In this document: positions 11,701-22,894 of the stretch, piece by piece | How positions within the stretch are numbered: the stretch's first letter is position 1 | Layout: each line of letters starts with the position of its first letter | Assembly (NCBI GenBank): GCA_000697665.1 | Contig: KL197709.1 | Location: 241,074 to 305,073, forward strand | DNA: 64,000 nucleotides | Source: Jaapia argillacea MUCL 33604 | Taxonomy: Eukaryota; Basidiomycota; Agaricomycetes; Jaapiales; Jaapiaceae | Direction: 5' to 3' | Program-made: the position numbers and the translations under genes | The notes under the pieces: model-generated | The model's input: the letters and a program-made list of their open reading frames with translations, nothing else | Database searches by the model: none | What the model was told of the DNA's origin: nothing

Positions 11701-12677
11701 TTTCGCGAAGTCCACTCGGTTACTCCATTAAATGCGTCGGTTTGAATTCAGGCGTATAAGGTGTGCAACGAACGGGATCTAGTGCCTGAAATGGTTTTCC
11801 TACTTGGTCGGATGGGTAACAACAAGCAGGCACTCACCCTTATTATCGAGAGGTTGGGCGATGTGCACCGGGTCAGTACTGTCACTGAACCACCCATTCG
11901 GGTCCCGTCGTTGATGGCTCGTCTCTTCAACAGGCGATTGACTTTGCGAAGGAACAAAATGACGATGATTTGTGGGAGGACCTTCTCAAGTATTCTGAAA
12001 CGAGGCCTGGTACGTCGTGCTGCCCCAGCCTTGACATACTTTCTTGAAGGTTCTTCACAGCATTCATCCGTGGCCTCCTGGAGAACGTCGGCGCGGAGAT
12101 TGATCCCATCCGACTTATTCGGCGAATCAAGAACGGACTAGAGATCCCGGGATTAAAGGAAGCTTTGATCAAGATATTGCACGATTTCAACTTGCAAATA
12201 TCCTTGCTAGAGGGGTGTCAGGAGATCCTTGGCGGGGATTGTGCTGACCTTTCTGGGCGATTGCAGAGAGATCAGAGCAGTGGGTTCTTCTTGACTGGTT
12301 GGTATTTCATTGGTGTCTGATACGATGCGTGCTGATATCGCGTCCTCTAAGCCAAAGCCTTATGTCCGATCTGCTCATTGCCACTGCAACGCACACCTCC
12401 AACCACGAGTCTCCTTTTCCTTTGTCGCCACGTCGTGCACGGGACCTGTGTTAGCGGTGGGGACTCCCTCCCACACCAACCTGACTCGAATCTTGTCGGG
12501 CTGGGCCTAGGGGGTGGCAGGGGCGGAATCAGTGGCAAGCTTGCTTTGTGAGTTTCGTTCATGTTGTACTTCAAATACAGAGGCTGATTCATTGGTAGTG
12601 CCGCTATGGTGAGGGCAAAGATTGATCGAGGTTGTCCTGTGTGTCGGCGAAGAGATGAAGGAGATCGGAACGGATGA
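8752..12677 (+). CDS. VPS41: Vacuolar protein sorting protein 41 (HOPS subunit)
   Basis: Vps41 is a subunit of the HOPS tethering complex, which with Ypt7/Rab7 drives fusion at the vacuole and also acts in the AP-3 pathway. Fifteen exons fit in phase: 8752-9075, 9138-9279, 9335-9591, 9652-10525, 10596-10699, 10763-10855, 10914-11077, 11152-11389, 11448-11558, 11617-11694, 11752-11871, 11934-12009, 12061-12297, 12352-12547, 12599-12677, about 1030 residues. In order: a very acidic N-terminal tail, a WD40-like propeller (GIVHILDLTGK, ASMDGQVVVH), a clathrin-heavy-chain-repeat solenoid (ALPFFLRLRRPNVFDLI, LLGRMGNNKQAL) and a C-terminal RING-H2 (CPIC, CRHVVH, CPVC), the last Cys pair in the final small exon. 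Confidence 0.95.
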
Positions 12678-12926
12678 GATACCCCTGCTGACTATATCCA
12701 GACATGCATACATCTTCATATAATTCTGATGATATTCATTGCTTGCTTTTCCGGTCTCCCACGTCCTCACTCTGACTGTCGCCGACTTCCCGACGCAAGT
12801 TCCACCAGTGGCCCCAAGTTGTTCCTTTCTCCAATTTATCAACACGCTCTTTGTCCTGAAATATCTTCCCGGAAGAAAACGAGACATATACCGAACAAAA
12901 AAGCGCAAAGGTACAAGATGATCTGT
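12678..12926. other. Convergent intergenic gap VPS41 / CHS5
   Basis: Short 3'-to-3' spacer; no gene or clear repeat seen. Confidence 0.5.
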
Positions 12927-14598
12927 CTAATTCAACGAAATCTCCTCAGTCTCCCCCACCTCTTCCTCCACCTCGTCGTGGTTACGGCTCACGCGTTCCT
13001 TCTCAACAGGCGGAGGCGGTGGGACCTCAACACTAGACGGCGCAACAACGTTTACCTCAGTCATACCCGCATCGTCATTCTTGGGCGGCGCATGAGGAGA
13101 CTGTGGTTGACCGGCATGCTGAGGCACCGGCGGGGGAGGACTCTGGGTTTCCCCTCCTCCAGGCGGGAATCGGAAAGACCTATCCATAGTCCCAGGTCTC
13201 GTCCGCCTCCTAGAACTTTTCGAACTCTTCCCGTCCCCTGAACTCCCCGATGAAGAATCAGAATCGCCATGTTCTTCAGGCGTCGGCTCAAAGTGTCCCG
13301 AAGATCCAGGACCGCCAGAAGGCACTGCTCCACCTGCGGATAGAGAGCTGCCGGCACTTTGAGTACGAGAAGGTGCGGGCATGGAAGCTCTATTGGCGGC
13401 CTTTTGGGTTGGGGAGGTAGGGTTGTTGGCACGATTGGTGGATTGGGGGAGGGAGGTGTGGGACATTGATTGGGGGCGGGTGAAGGGCGCTGAGTTGATC
13501 GGCGCTGACGATGTTGCTCCGAGGTAAAACGATGAGATCGGTATCATCCTGCAAAACGTGAGGGTAAGAGAAGTGCGCAATCAGGCTTGAGCGAGATAGA
13601 GGGATGAACGTACTTCTTCTCCGAGTGACAAGCCAAGATCCACTGCGGTTGTACAACAGGTATACTCAATTGCAGAGCCCTCTGATACTCCACGCCCGGT
13701 GCTCCTCCCATATTCCCAGTAGCCTGAGCCCCAGTCGGCGTAGCAGCCGGAGTCGTACAAACGAAATGGGTGGTATCGATCTGGATCTTCTCACTCCATT
13801 TCGCCCTCATCTCACTCAGAGCCATCTTTGCGTTCTCCAACAACACCGGATCCTGTACGTTCCCGAAACAAACTGAGATACCTGACGTGTCTGTCATGGT
13901 GTGGGTGCGAACTCGGATTAGGTTGGAAGGAAATGTGCCTGAGGTTGTGCGGAGGATTAGTTGGAAGGTATATTCGGTGTTGATCTCGAGTCCGGAGAGC
14001 TTGGTTGAGGTGTTGGTGAGAGGCGAGGGGATGGCTGCTAGGCGTTGACCGTTTCTGTAGATGTCGAGAGAACGGAGCTTGGCTGTGGCGAGTTTGAGGG
14101 AGGGCCATTCGAGGGTTACGGATGTTTGTGTGACGTTCCGTAGCTGATGGTTGGGTGGAAGGAGGGAGCTCATCAGAAGTGAAAGGAGGTCTGTAGCGAT
14201 AGGAATGTACCTGCAGATCAGGAGACTGTGGCGTTTCACGCCCAAAGGCGTCCAATATATCATTCTGCAAGGCCCAAAACGCGTTATCCCTCCTCTTCTC
14301 CTCGGTATGGTTCTGAGTGACCGATATGTTGACTATCGAGCCGGTCGTCGTTCCTGGTGGAAGCAGCAACGAAGGAAACTCAATCAGATGCGCTCGCTCG
14401 CCGAGCAGGATCTAAAATGGTGTCAAATGGTTGATTCATAGGTGATGGAAGGGAACGCGTACCGCCATTCCAGCATCTGGCATCATGAACGGTCAACATC
14501 TAAATCACGTCTCCAAGATATCAACCAATAAGCTCACCTAGTTTCCCAACAGTAAACATGAAGCTATCCTGGGTCGCTTTGCCCATGTCGACTGACAT
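12927..14598 (-). CDS. CHS5: Chs5-like exomer scaffold (FN3 + BRCT)
   Basis: In yeast Chs5 is the scaffold of exomer, which carries selected cargo such as chitin synthase III from the trans-Golgi to the plasma membrane. Exons: 14538-14598, 14463-14476 (only 14 nt), 14211-14411, 13614-14143, 12927-13548, about 475 residues. The N-terminus has SLLLPPGTTTGSIVNISV and the KRRDNAFWALQNDILD helix; an FN3 domain follows (LRNVTQTSVTLEW, SLDIYRNGQRLA, YTFQLILRT), then a BRCT domain (GISVCFGNV, THFVCTTPAA, PQWILACH). The remaining about 200 residues are Ser/Pro/Glu-rich and low complexity, as in fungal orthologues. It is divergent from SSN3 with a short spacer. Confidence 0.93.
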
Positions 14599-14773
14599 TT
14601 TAGAGGATTGCAGCGCCAGATGCGCAGTGGTGGTGAACTTGTAACGTCAAGCTACTTCCAAACGAACAAGTCAAGTTTCTCACGCCCTTGCTCTCCATCA
14701 TACTTCATCCCGGCAACGATGCAATCGCAGTGGCTCTCACATTCAACTATCTCTCAATAACATCAAGGACGTA
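14599..14773. promoter_or_regulatory. Divergent promoter, CHS5 / SSN3
   Basis: Only 175 bp separate the two start codons, so both genes must be driven from this short bidirectional region. No TATA box is evident. Confidence 0.55.
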
Positions 14774-16359
14774 ATGCTAGACGAATGGTCCTCCAGCCTT
14801 CTTCAAACAGACCCCATGCGTGCTTACCGCATGAAACGCGACGCAGCACACCGGACTGTTCAATCCAAGTACACAATCCTCGGATTCATATCGAGTGGGA
14901 CCTACGGTAGAGTATACAAAGCCCAAAGCAGGGATGATGTTGATACTGGTGGAGACGGGAAAGCTGGAAAGATACACGCCATCAAGAAATTCAAGCCAGA
15001 CAAGGAGGGTGATGTGGTTGCGTATACTGGAATCAGTCAGAGCGCTATTAGGGAGATAGCAGTGAGTAAACAAGTTTTTTGTCTTTTGAGAGCGGGAAGG
15101 CATTTCACGAATGCTAATAATCCATACGGTGAAGCTGAATCGAGAGATATCCCATGAAAATGTGGTCGCACTCAAGGAAGTGATCTTGGAGGACAAGTCG
15201 ATTTACATGGTCTTTGACTACGCCGAGCACGATTTTTTGGTTAGCACTTCTTTTTATTTTCCTATACGGAAATCTGAATGATGTATAGCAAGTAATCCAC
15301 CACTACTCCCAAACCCTTCGCGCCCAAATCCCACCGGCAGTCCTCAAATCCCTAACCTACCAACTCCTTAACGGCCTCCTCTACCTCCACACAACCCACA
15401 TCCTCCACCGCGACCTCAAACCAGCGAACATCCTCATTACCTCCTCCGGAACCGTCAAAATCGGTGACCTCGGCCTCGCTCGCCTAACCCACTCACCCCT
15501 CCAACCGCTATTTGCAGGGGATAAGGTGGTGGTCACGATCTGGTATAGGGCACCGGAGCTATTAATGGGTGCGAAACATTATAATAAGGCGATCGATTGT
15601 TGGGCTGTTGGCTGTGTGTTGGCTGAGTTGGCGAGCTTGAGACCAATATTTAAGGGCGAGGAGGCGAAGTTGGACTCGAAGAAGAATGTACCGTTTCAGA
15701 GGGATCAGTTGATCAAGATATTTGAGGTACTTGGGACCCCTGACGGTGAGTTGACTCATCGTACTGTAGGATTCTTTCGCTAACATGGGTCATCGAAGAG
15801 CGTGAATGGCCTGGCATCAAGGACATGCCCGAATACAATAATATGAAGCGACTTGATCAGTACTCACTTTCCGTGCTTCGGTAAATTTGCCAATCGAACT
15901 GACATCCCCCCCTACCAGCTTCCAGAACCACCTGCAAGAGTGGTGTAACTCCCGAATCCGTTCTTCCTCAGGATTCGACTTTCTCCGTCAATTATTTGCT
16001 TACGACCCCGAGAATCGCCTTCCATGTCGAGAAGCTCTTCAACATAAATGGTTCCAAGACGAACCGAAACCCACTGCGAAGTACCGACACCTCATCACTT
16101 AACCTCCTTGCCTGCCTGCTTACGCTTGTGTGATTGCAGCGCCTTCCAGACACTCGCCGCTCACCAAATTCCGCCCCACCGGCGGATAACTCAAGATGAC
16201 GCTCCGTCAATGATGCCTATGCCTCAAGTACAACCACATCCCCAAGGGTCGGGAAAGCCTGGGAGTTCAGCTAGTTTTGCGAGTATGACCCAACTCAGTG
16301 GTGGAGGTGGAGGTGGGTATCAGACAAGTGGGGGGAGGAAGAAGGCCAGGATGGGGTAG
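14774..16359 (+). CDS. SSN3: Mediator kinase Ssn3/CDK8
   Basis: Cyclin-C-dependent kinase of the Mediator CDK8 module; phosphorylates the RNA polymerase II CTD and transcription factors. Exons: 14774-15061, 15135-15239, 15289-15745, 15799-15880, 15919-16080, 16140-16359, about 437 residues. Kinase landmarks: glycine loop [19 protein letters not shown] with the ATP lysine, the CDK8-type helix [26 protein letters not shown] and [11 protein letters not shown]8-specific features are the [11 protein letters not shown] stretch and the C-terminal [15 protein letters not shown]. The final intron must be spliced to reach that tail; read-through would stop after KYRHLIT. Confidence 0.94.
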
Positions 16360-16591
16360 GGATATGGACGTGTGTTCGACCCGAGTTTCGGACCTGTATT
16401 TCTAGGGAATGGTGGAATTGCCTCTTTTTGGTTTTGTTTTGACCGCAAGGAGGAATGAGCATTTCCGTCCTCAATGTACTACGCTCAATCACTCGAAACT
16501 CGTGATGTCAGAGCAGGCATCCCTGTACGATAACCATGGATATGTATACGACTCAAAAGGGACAGATGCGAAAAACTGCTCAGATGAGACC

Positions 16592-17879
16592 TCAACTAGC
16601 CCCAGCAGCTCGCCACCATCTCACAACGCCATCCTCACCACCTGTCACGAATGCTCCGGATGTTGTACCTCGCGGTCTCCATGATACGCTCCATACCTCG
16701 GCAGTATCTTGGATAGTGGAAACGGCTGTTCGCGCTGAGAGATCCCATACTTTGATTGTCTTGTCTGCAGATCTATTTGGACAAGAAGGTTGTGAGACAT
16801 AGGGACTGGCCAATGGGAATGTGGACAAACCCTGAGAGAGCCAGTCTCCCGTCGTGGGATATATCGGTACTCAAGACCCAAGAGCTATGCCCGGTCAAAG
16901 ACGCGACAGCTCCTGAGCCGGGTTTCCCAGATGGCGAGAGACGGACATCGTGCAAAATGAGCCTTTTATCTTCCGACGCAGACACAAGGAGCTGACGTGC
17001 CATTCGCAATCAGCTCCCGGAGAACTCGGAGTCGACGAAGAACGGAGATACCTGAGAATCTGGCGACCAGGCTAAAGACCGAACTGCCATAGCATGAGAT
17101 GTGTACGTTGCGGTCAATGAGGATGTTTGGAGATCGAAAATGTATATCTGGCCACTCTCCGATGAGAGTGCTATACGGGAGCCGTCTGGGCTCTAGTTCG
17201 TCATCAGGCTATGGAATAAGGGCGATCGATGGGATGGGCGTACATGTTTACAGCACATTCCAAACTTATTGCGACCACTGGAAAGTTTTGATTTGCGTTC
17301 ACCGAAAGTAGAGGGTTCGGCAGAGTGAATAGTGATGTTGCCAGAGCCACCTGTGGAGGCATAGGTTCCTCCCAAAGGATTGAGGGAAACAGACCAAGCT
17401 GACGAAACATCGAGGGTCGATATAGACTTCAAAGGTAGGGTAGGACGTACATGGTTCACCCTCCCCGCCCGATCTCACATAACTCTCAAACTTGCCCACG
17501 ACTTCTCCATTCTCCAAATCCCAAAGCGAAGTCAATCCTTCGATCGAGTTGTACAGTGCTTGCCGCCCGTCGGGCGAAACGGACAGCGAAACGAGACCAA
17601 GTGTATGCGGTGGGAGGGCATGGGAGACTTGACCAGAGGTAGAGTCGTATTTTTTGATTCGACCGTCTGCAGATACTGATAGAACAGAGTCCGTTGCGGT
17701 CCATGAGATGCCCCAAACCGCGTCTGTATGCGCTGCAAACGGATGTCAGGTTACACTGTAGATCCGTAGGGAGGACGTGCATACGTTCTTTGGCGTCGTG
17801 TGCATGTACGAAAGCGAGACTCTGGGGACCACCTGGTCAGCAGAGTAGGGGAGAAAGCTAGATGCGCGTCTCTTACCAT
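16592..17879 (-). CDS. SKI8: WD40 protein Ski8 (Ski complex / Rec103 type)
   Basis: Ski8 is the WD40 subunit of the Ski complex, which feeds mRNAs to the cytoplasmic exosome; in fungi it also acts in meiotic recombination. Exons: 17877-17879, 17785-17821, 17479-17732, 17244-17426, 17052-17192, 16831-16991, 16592-16772, about 319 residues. The first coding exon is just the ATG, followed by GTAAGA; the next exon reads SLAFVHAHDAKE. WD repeats include DAVWGISWTATDSVL, SAWSVSLNPLGG, HAMAVRSLAWSPDS, HSSWVLSTDIS, SADKTIKVWDL, and the family signature GGEDGVVRWWRAAG at the C-terminus. It ends tail to tail with SSN3. Confidence 0.9.
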
Positions 17880-18122
17880 GGCTAACGACGAAAGTTACAC
17901 GAGATATTAGATAGGAGTGGATGTCGATCTTGTCCGATGAGCTTTCGTCGAACTCGGCTTCTGGTTAAGAATGATGAGAGGTTACGGGGGACTGATGAGT
18001 ACGGGGATGGTCAAAGTGGTCGCGTCAAGGTGGCGAGGTCGTATTCCTACTGGCTATCTCACGCTACAAAGAGACAACTACCAAGTACATACAGTTGAGG
18101 GAATTCCTGGTACTTGAGCGTT

Positions 18123-19629
18123 TTAAGTTGCGACATCAGTTACTCTCCACTCCCAGTGCATGTCCCCCGTCTCCGTGCGCCTGCTGATTGTAACCTTGGC
18201 CATCTTGTTACAGCTCTCGAGCAAAGAGTAAATAAACAAGTCCCTATCGAGGGATTCGAAGCAGCGCAGCTCCTCGATGTGAAGTCCAATCAGCGAAGGA
18301 GGCAGCAGGGCGGGAAGCCTTCGCATCAACCTCTGAACAACTTGTATTAGTAGAGGGAATCGTAGATGGACCTGCAAGTTTACACACCATGTACTCGTCA
18401 GAACCTGCAGCAACCTCCGCTGCTGAAACCAGGGGAACCACTCGGAAAAAGATTCCAAGCTCCTCGAGATTCACAAAGTTTGTGCGTAGCAAGTGTGAGC
18501 ACCCTTTCAACAATGCTAGGGGATCCCAACAACGCTGAAGATGGAGATCTAATCGTCGGAGGCAATCTGCATGCATGGTTTCTTGGAGGCCATCGATGAG
18601 GAGATCGGGGGTGATACAGTGAAGGGCAACGGCCGGAAGGGGTATATTCCGAAGGGCTCTGAGGCATGTAGCAGGTCCTGTGTATATCTTGATACGAGGG
18701 AGATAAGCCGTAGGAACGATATGTATCTCGTCCCTCCGAATGGGACGATATTGTCGTTCGCCTGTCAAAGCTAGCTCCTCGATATTGGGGCATTGGTTCA
18801 ACAGTCGAAGGAACTCTTGTGATAGGACTGCAAAGCAGTCAATCCGCAAGATTGTCAAAGTGTCGCTTGACAGGTCGGCGAGACTATGTAGATCAAAGTT
18901 CATCTGCCTCGCTCCAAACAACATCTCACCAAGCGAGATCTCCAGATGGCGGAGCGTATCGGGATTGATCAACTCCAGGAGGCTCTGCTCGGTGTCCAAA
19001 AGTGCCTTCGGCATAGGGTTTTTGTATCTGAGGACCAGAGTGTCGACGGGTAGTTGGGGCAAGGGTTTTTGCATTAAGATGGCGCAGTCTTCGAGAGTCA
19101 ATGTCCTAAGACGTCTAATCCCCTGGATCTGGTGAAGGCGGGAGTCGTTGAGAATTACTGCGTCGAGTGTCAAGGACTGGAGGTTACAGAGCTTGGGGAG
19201 CATGTCGAAGTATTCATGAATAATGTGGCAACCCCCTGGTAGACCTCGATGTTCGAATTCATAGCGTAGGTGGTAGGGATCCAGGGAAGGGTCGTACACA
19301 TAATCTTCACAATCTCCATCGGTTCCTATCCTGAAGACGCAGTGCTTCACCAATGGGGAGATGTGATTCGATGCACGGTGACGAATTTGTTCTCTCACAT
19401 GATCCAGTGGCCTGGTGGTATAGTAGTACGGTTTTCGGGTTCCATCTGCACCCCACACATTCGTGGACCGGACGCAACTGATGTCGAGATTGCGACATAG
19501 CTCTGGCTGAGCTAGCGTGTGTAAGGAGCGGCAGACCATAGCAATGGCTAGGAAGTCGCAGAGTTGTAACTCCTGAAAAACCACAAGCCATAATTCGTGT
19601 GGTAGCTTGGCCATTGAAATGACTGACAT
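18123..19629 (-). CDS. F-box protein, unrelated to the left-end family
   Basis: Exons 18388-19629 and 18123-18332, about 483 residues. The N-terminus is a good F-box (LPHELWLVVFQELQLCDFLAIAMVCRSLHTLAQP). The rest is a solenoid-like, leucine-rich region (LQSLTLDAVIL, LRTLTLEDCAIL, TLRHLEISLGEM, CPNIEELALTG) that would bind a substrate; none can be named. Splicing the 55-nt intron replaces a Ser/Ala tail by a helical end (IEELRCFESLDRDLFIYSL) that looks more like genuine protein. Start chosen at the Met six codons before the F-box; the frame stays open upstream to 19833. Confidence 0.8.
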
Positions 19630-20942
19630 CAACAGATTAGTGGAGCCGAAAGGAGGCTGGCTGCAGAGACTCACACGGTGGTGAAACGCCCCTCCCGTGG
19701 CCCTGGGTTTCGATGCAGGTTGACTGGTCCACCGACTTGCGACTTGATTAATGTTGATGATTTGTTGTCGTGGTTCAAGGTGAAAGGACTTTGGCTGAGT
19801 CATCCCGCCCCTCGTCCAATTCTGGCAAGTCACGACGTCGGGGGGAATGCAACCCGCACCCAGGATCCCGGAGTTTGAATTTCACCTTCCTTAATCGTCT
19901 GTCGCAACTTTGTCGGTTGGTACATTGTGTGTATGTAGTATTGCGGTACGAAGGAATGCATAGATAAATGCTGTGTAATAATTCTGGTAGAGATTGCGGC
20001 GGCGGCCGCAGCGCTTCGTGGGGGGAAAGCACACCCCCCTTTGCCCCAGGCGTTCCCCCCTGGACCCCCCGCCGCTGCACGAAGCTGTGGTGACAATGCC
20101 ATATAATGAATTTTGCAGGAGGAGATTGCGGCGGCGGCCGCCACCAACGCCGCATTGCGCTGGTGCCCAGTTCCATCGATGGAACATTAGTGGTCTCTCT
20201 CTCCTGATTTCGAACTTGAGGGGACGCAGCCTCGCGCTGGGTCTGTTGATCAATCCCCGACCCATCAGCATGCATCACGTTGGCTCATGGCAAGCTGCAG
20301 AGTGTGTCGGAAACCCATTCCAGATTTCTGAGGTAACTCAAGGCTTCTATGGTCCATTTGATGATCTCAAGTTTTATCGACAATGCGCTTCCTCAGGCCA
20401 ATAGCGACACATTCCTCGTGACCAACGGAAATACCCTCGTCCGACCCCTCCACAAAACCCCAAGGACCACATAATCGGGGCACAAATTCTCCAGTGCCCG
20501 TCCTCCGAACCGCTTTTTTATAACTATGTTCTCCGAGCGTTTCCGTTGTATATCACGCAATGACACTGAGAACTTGCTCAACCTCGATAGTTATCATCCA
20601 CGCGGCTTCGTTGTTGTGCCAATTCAACGATGTTGGGGGATATTGATATACTTTTAGACTTCGGTGTCGAGCTGGTAGCCTGGTAGGCATGCCCCGACTG
20701 AATTTGGCAGTGGGCTGACGATGCAATCGATATCCCGGTCGTTTCGGGCTATGTCCTGCTTCTTTGCCAGTGCGGAATGTATGTTCCCCGTAATGGCTGT
20801 GTTGCTGGCATCACTATGCACGACCAAGTTCAAGTGATTGTTGGCTTCTTCTGGCGAACTACGGGCAACGTGGTGAAGTATGGGCCGGGCTCGGGGATAG
20901 GCAGAGACGTCACTCGGCGTACCGCAGGGCACAGGCATTTCA
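19630..20942. other. Long intergenic region with a GC-rich repeat
   Basis: No convincing gene. Long open frames here run through GC-rich simple sequence and have no family features. The region contains the 19-bp direct repeat listed separately and the divergent upstream regions of the F-box and lipase genes. Confidence 0.5.
19990..20142. repeat. GC-rich cassette with 19-bp direct repeats
   Basis: AGATTGCGGCGGCGGCCGC occurs at 19990-20008 and again at 20123-20141. Between them lie an inverted pair (GCTTCGTG and CACGAAGC) and runs of G and C that can pair (GTGGGGGG, CACCCCCC). The composition differs sharply from the surroundings. It could be a small mobile or satellite-like insert; the family is not recognised. 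Confidence 0.5.
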
Positions 20943-20948
20943 TATAAA
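20943..20948 (+). promoter_or_regulatory. TATA box of the lipase gene
   Basis: TATAAA about 75 bp upstream of the chosen lipase start codon, in the right orientation and at a plausible distance. Confidence 0.55.
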
Positions 20949-21023
20949 GTCGCTCGAAGCTCTCCATGGCTCCATCGTCATCGACATCGATTGCGTTCAC
21001 GTTCACTCCAAGAACCTAAAGAA

Positions 21024-22457
21024 ATGCAACTCCTCCTCCTTGGACTCGCTTTTTTGACTGCTGTTTCCGGGTTTCATATCCCTGTCCGCAGGAACGTGGA
21101 CCAGCCAATCTCCCAAAGTGCGTTTTCTATATTTCCTCTTCTTGACACCGACGTGTTGAAATCTCTGAAGGTTTGTTTGACGAGCTGAAATGGTACTGGC
21201 AATACGCGTCTTCCGCCTACAGCGACGTATGCGCCAACCCCAACGGGAACACACTTGTGGCTACGGTTTGTGCCCTCATCCTCTCGTCGAGTGTTCATGC
21301 TGATGGCCTTTCTCTGTAGCTGAACAACTTGGTAACGGACACCCAAGGCTATATCGCTCGAGATGACACGAAGAGGGAGCTTGTTGTTGCCATCCGCGGA
21401 ACGTGAGTTCCTCTCAGAGTTGGGTTCGATTGGGAAAACGTTAAAGAAGTTGACATGGTCTGCAGCACAACTGCCCAGGACAACATCACTGATTATTTTG
21501 CCAATTTTACGGCATTAGAAACACCAGGAATCGATTGGTCACCTAGTAAGATCTTCTTTTCGCGGCCAGCCAAGTGGTTCTGACGTCATTATTCGTAGAC
21601 GGCACTCTTGTCCATCTTGGTTACCTTACAGCGTACGCTCTTCACCGCTCGACCTTGTTATTGAGAAAGATCATTCATTCAAAATCTAGATGGAACTCCG
21701 TTGCCTACCAAGTTCGCGACACTATCCTACAACAGCTCCAGCAACATCCAGGCTATTCCTTAGTTGCAGTTGGTCATTCTCTCGGTGGCGCCGTCGCTGC
21801 GTTCGGAGCTGTTTCATTGAACGCGATCTTCTCTCACTCGTGAGTTCTATGCCTCGGGGAATGTTGTAATATTCAGCATTTTTTTGGACAGCGAGGTGAG
21901 GTTGTACACGTATGGCCAACCGAGAGACGGAAACGCCGCTTGGGCTGAGTACGTAAATAAACACTTTGGAGAGAACTCATACCGAGGTATGTTCATTCTC
22001 CACATGGCTCCCTGAAATGCCCTCTAACTTGCTCCTCCAGTCGTCCATACTAATGACGGGTAACGTATCCTCTACCCTCACGCTCGAGAAATTTCTAACT
22101 CAATGCTCAATGTAGAATTCCAACCTTGATCCCTCTCTCTACGGGATACCGTCACTTCGGTGAGTCGGATACAAAGTTTCCATCAACGCCAATCAACTCT
22201 TGCTGAAATATGACCTTACCTGTTCAGGCATCGAGTACTGGATGAAAGAAGATCCTCCCTCTGCTGCCAACACCATCAAGTGTGATCCTAGTGGTGAAGA
22301 CCCCAACTGCTCCGATTCGATCCCTTCTGAGGGTGAGAATGCAGCCCATCTCAATGCAAGTCTTAATTTCTTCCATTGGTCCGAATTTTCATTTTGACTG
22401 ACTTCGTTCTGCTGTTAGTATTTCGGCGAGTCTTCTCATACCCCTCATTGTACTTGA
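21024..22457 (+). CDS. Secreted class 3 lipase / feruloyl-esterase-like
   Basis: Extracellular alpha/beta hydrolase of the fungal lipase class 3 family, expected to split triacylglycerols or related esters. Eleven exons: 21024-21117, 21171-21265, 21320-21402, 21466-21545, 21599-21632, 21690-21839, 21892-21986, 22041-22059, 22116-22159, 22228-22355, 22419-22457, about 286 residues. The start chosen gives a clean signal peptide (MQLLLLGLAFLTAVSGF). Landmarks: LVVAIRGTT before the oxyanion region, nucleophile GHSLGGA, YTYGQPRDGN, the Asp of HTNDGIPTLIP, and His in AHLNYFG near the end. The last intron appears to be GC-AG (AAT|GCAAGT...GTTAG|TAT). One exon is only 19 nt. Confidence 0.9.
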
Positions 22458-22894
22458 GACCCGCGCACCGAGGTTCATATCGTAATGGGACACTGTCCTC
22501 TGTTCAAGTGGAGATGATCCATTAGTTCACTGTCATTTCCTCACGTACTTTGCATCGGTATTCTACGGACCCTTCCCTGCATAATGAACATTTTGTTTTG
22601 CGAGAAACAGATGGGATTCTACGTCACAGAATGTCGCCCATGTGTTTTCGCATTCCCAACTGACCACTCAATTCGCCTTCTGTGCGGCCAGCAGTCTAAA
22701 GTTCGAACGTAGCTGACGCGAAGTCAAAGTAAATTCTCGAAAGGCGGTTCTCAGGAAAATTCCAGCTGCTCCTCTGTGTACACAGACAAGCGTTGTATAT
22801 ATCGAAGGGTGAGCAGACGACACAGTGGGCTCGGGGTGAAGTGGTCTTTGATATATACAGCATAATTCTACAGACTTGAATTTGACCTTCGAAC
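22458..22894. other. Intergenic, nothing recognised
   Basis: Convergent spacer between lipase and an F-box gene; no gene, repeat or RNA seen. Confidence 0.4.

Noticed and set aside
18070-18136. Alternative SKI8 start reading MSQLKTLKYQEF on the minus strand
   Set aside because: It overlaps the end of the upstream F-box gene and no splice path from it gives the Ski8 N-terminus; the ATG at 17879 does.
19994-20404. Long open frame in the GC-rich region
   Set aside because: Arg/Pro-rich translation of simple sequence without family features; long frames exist on both strands.
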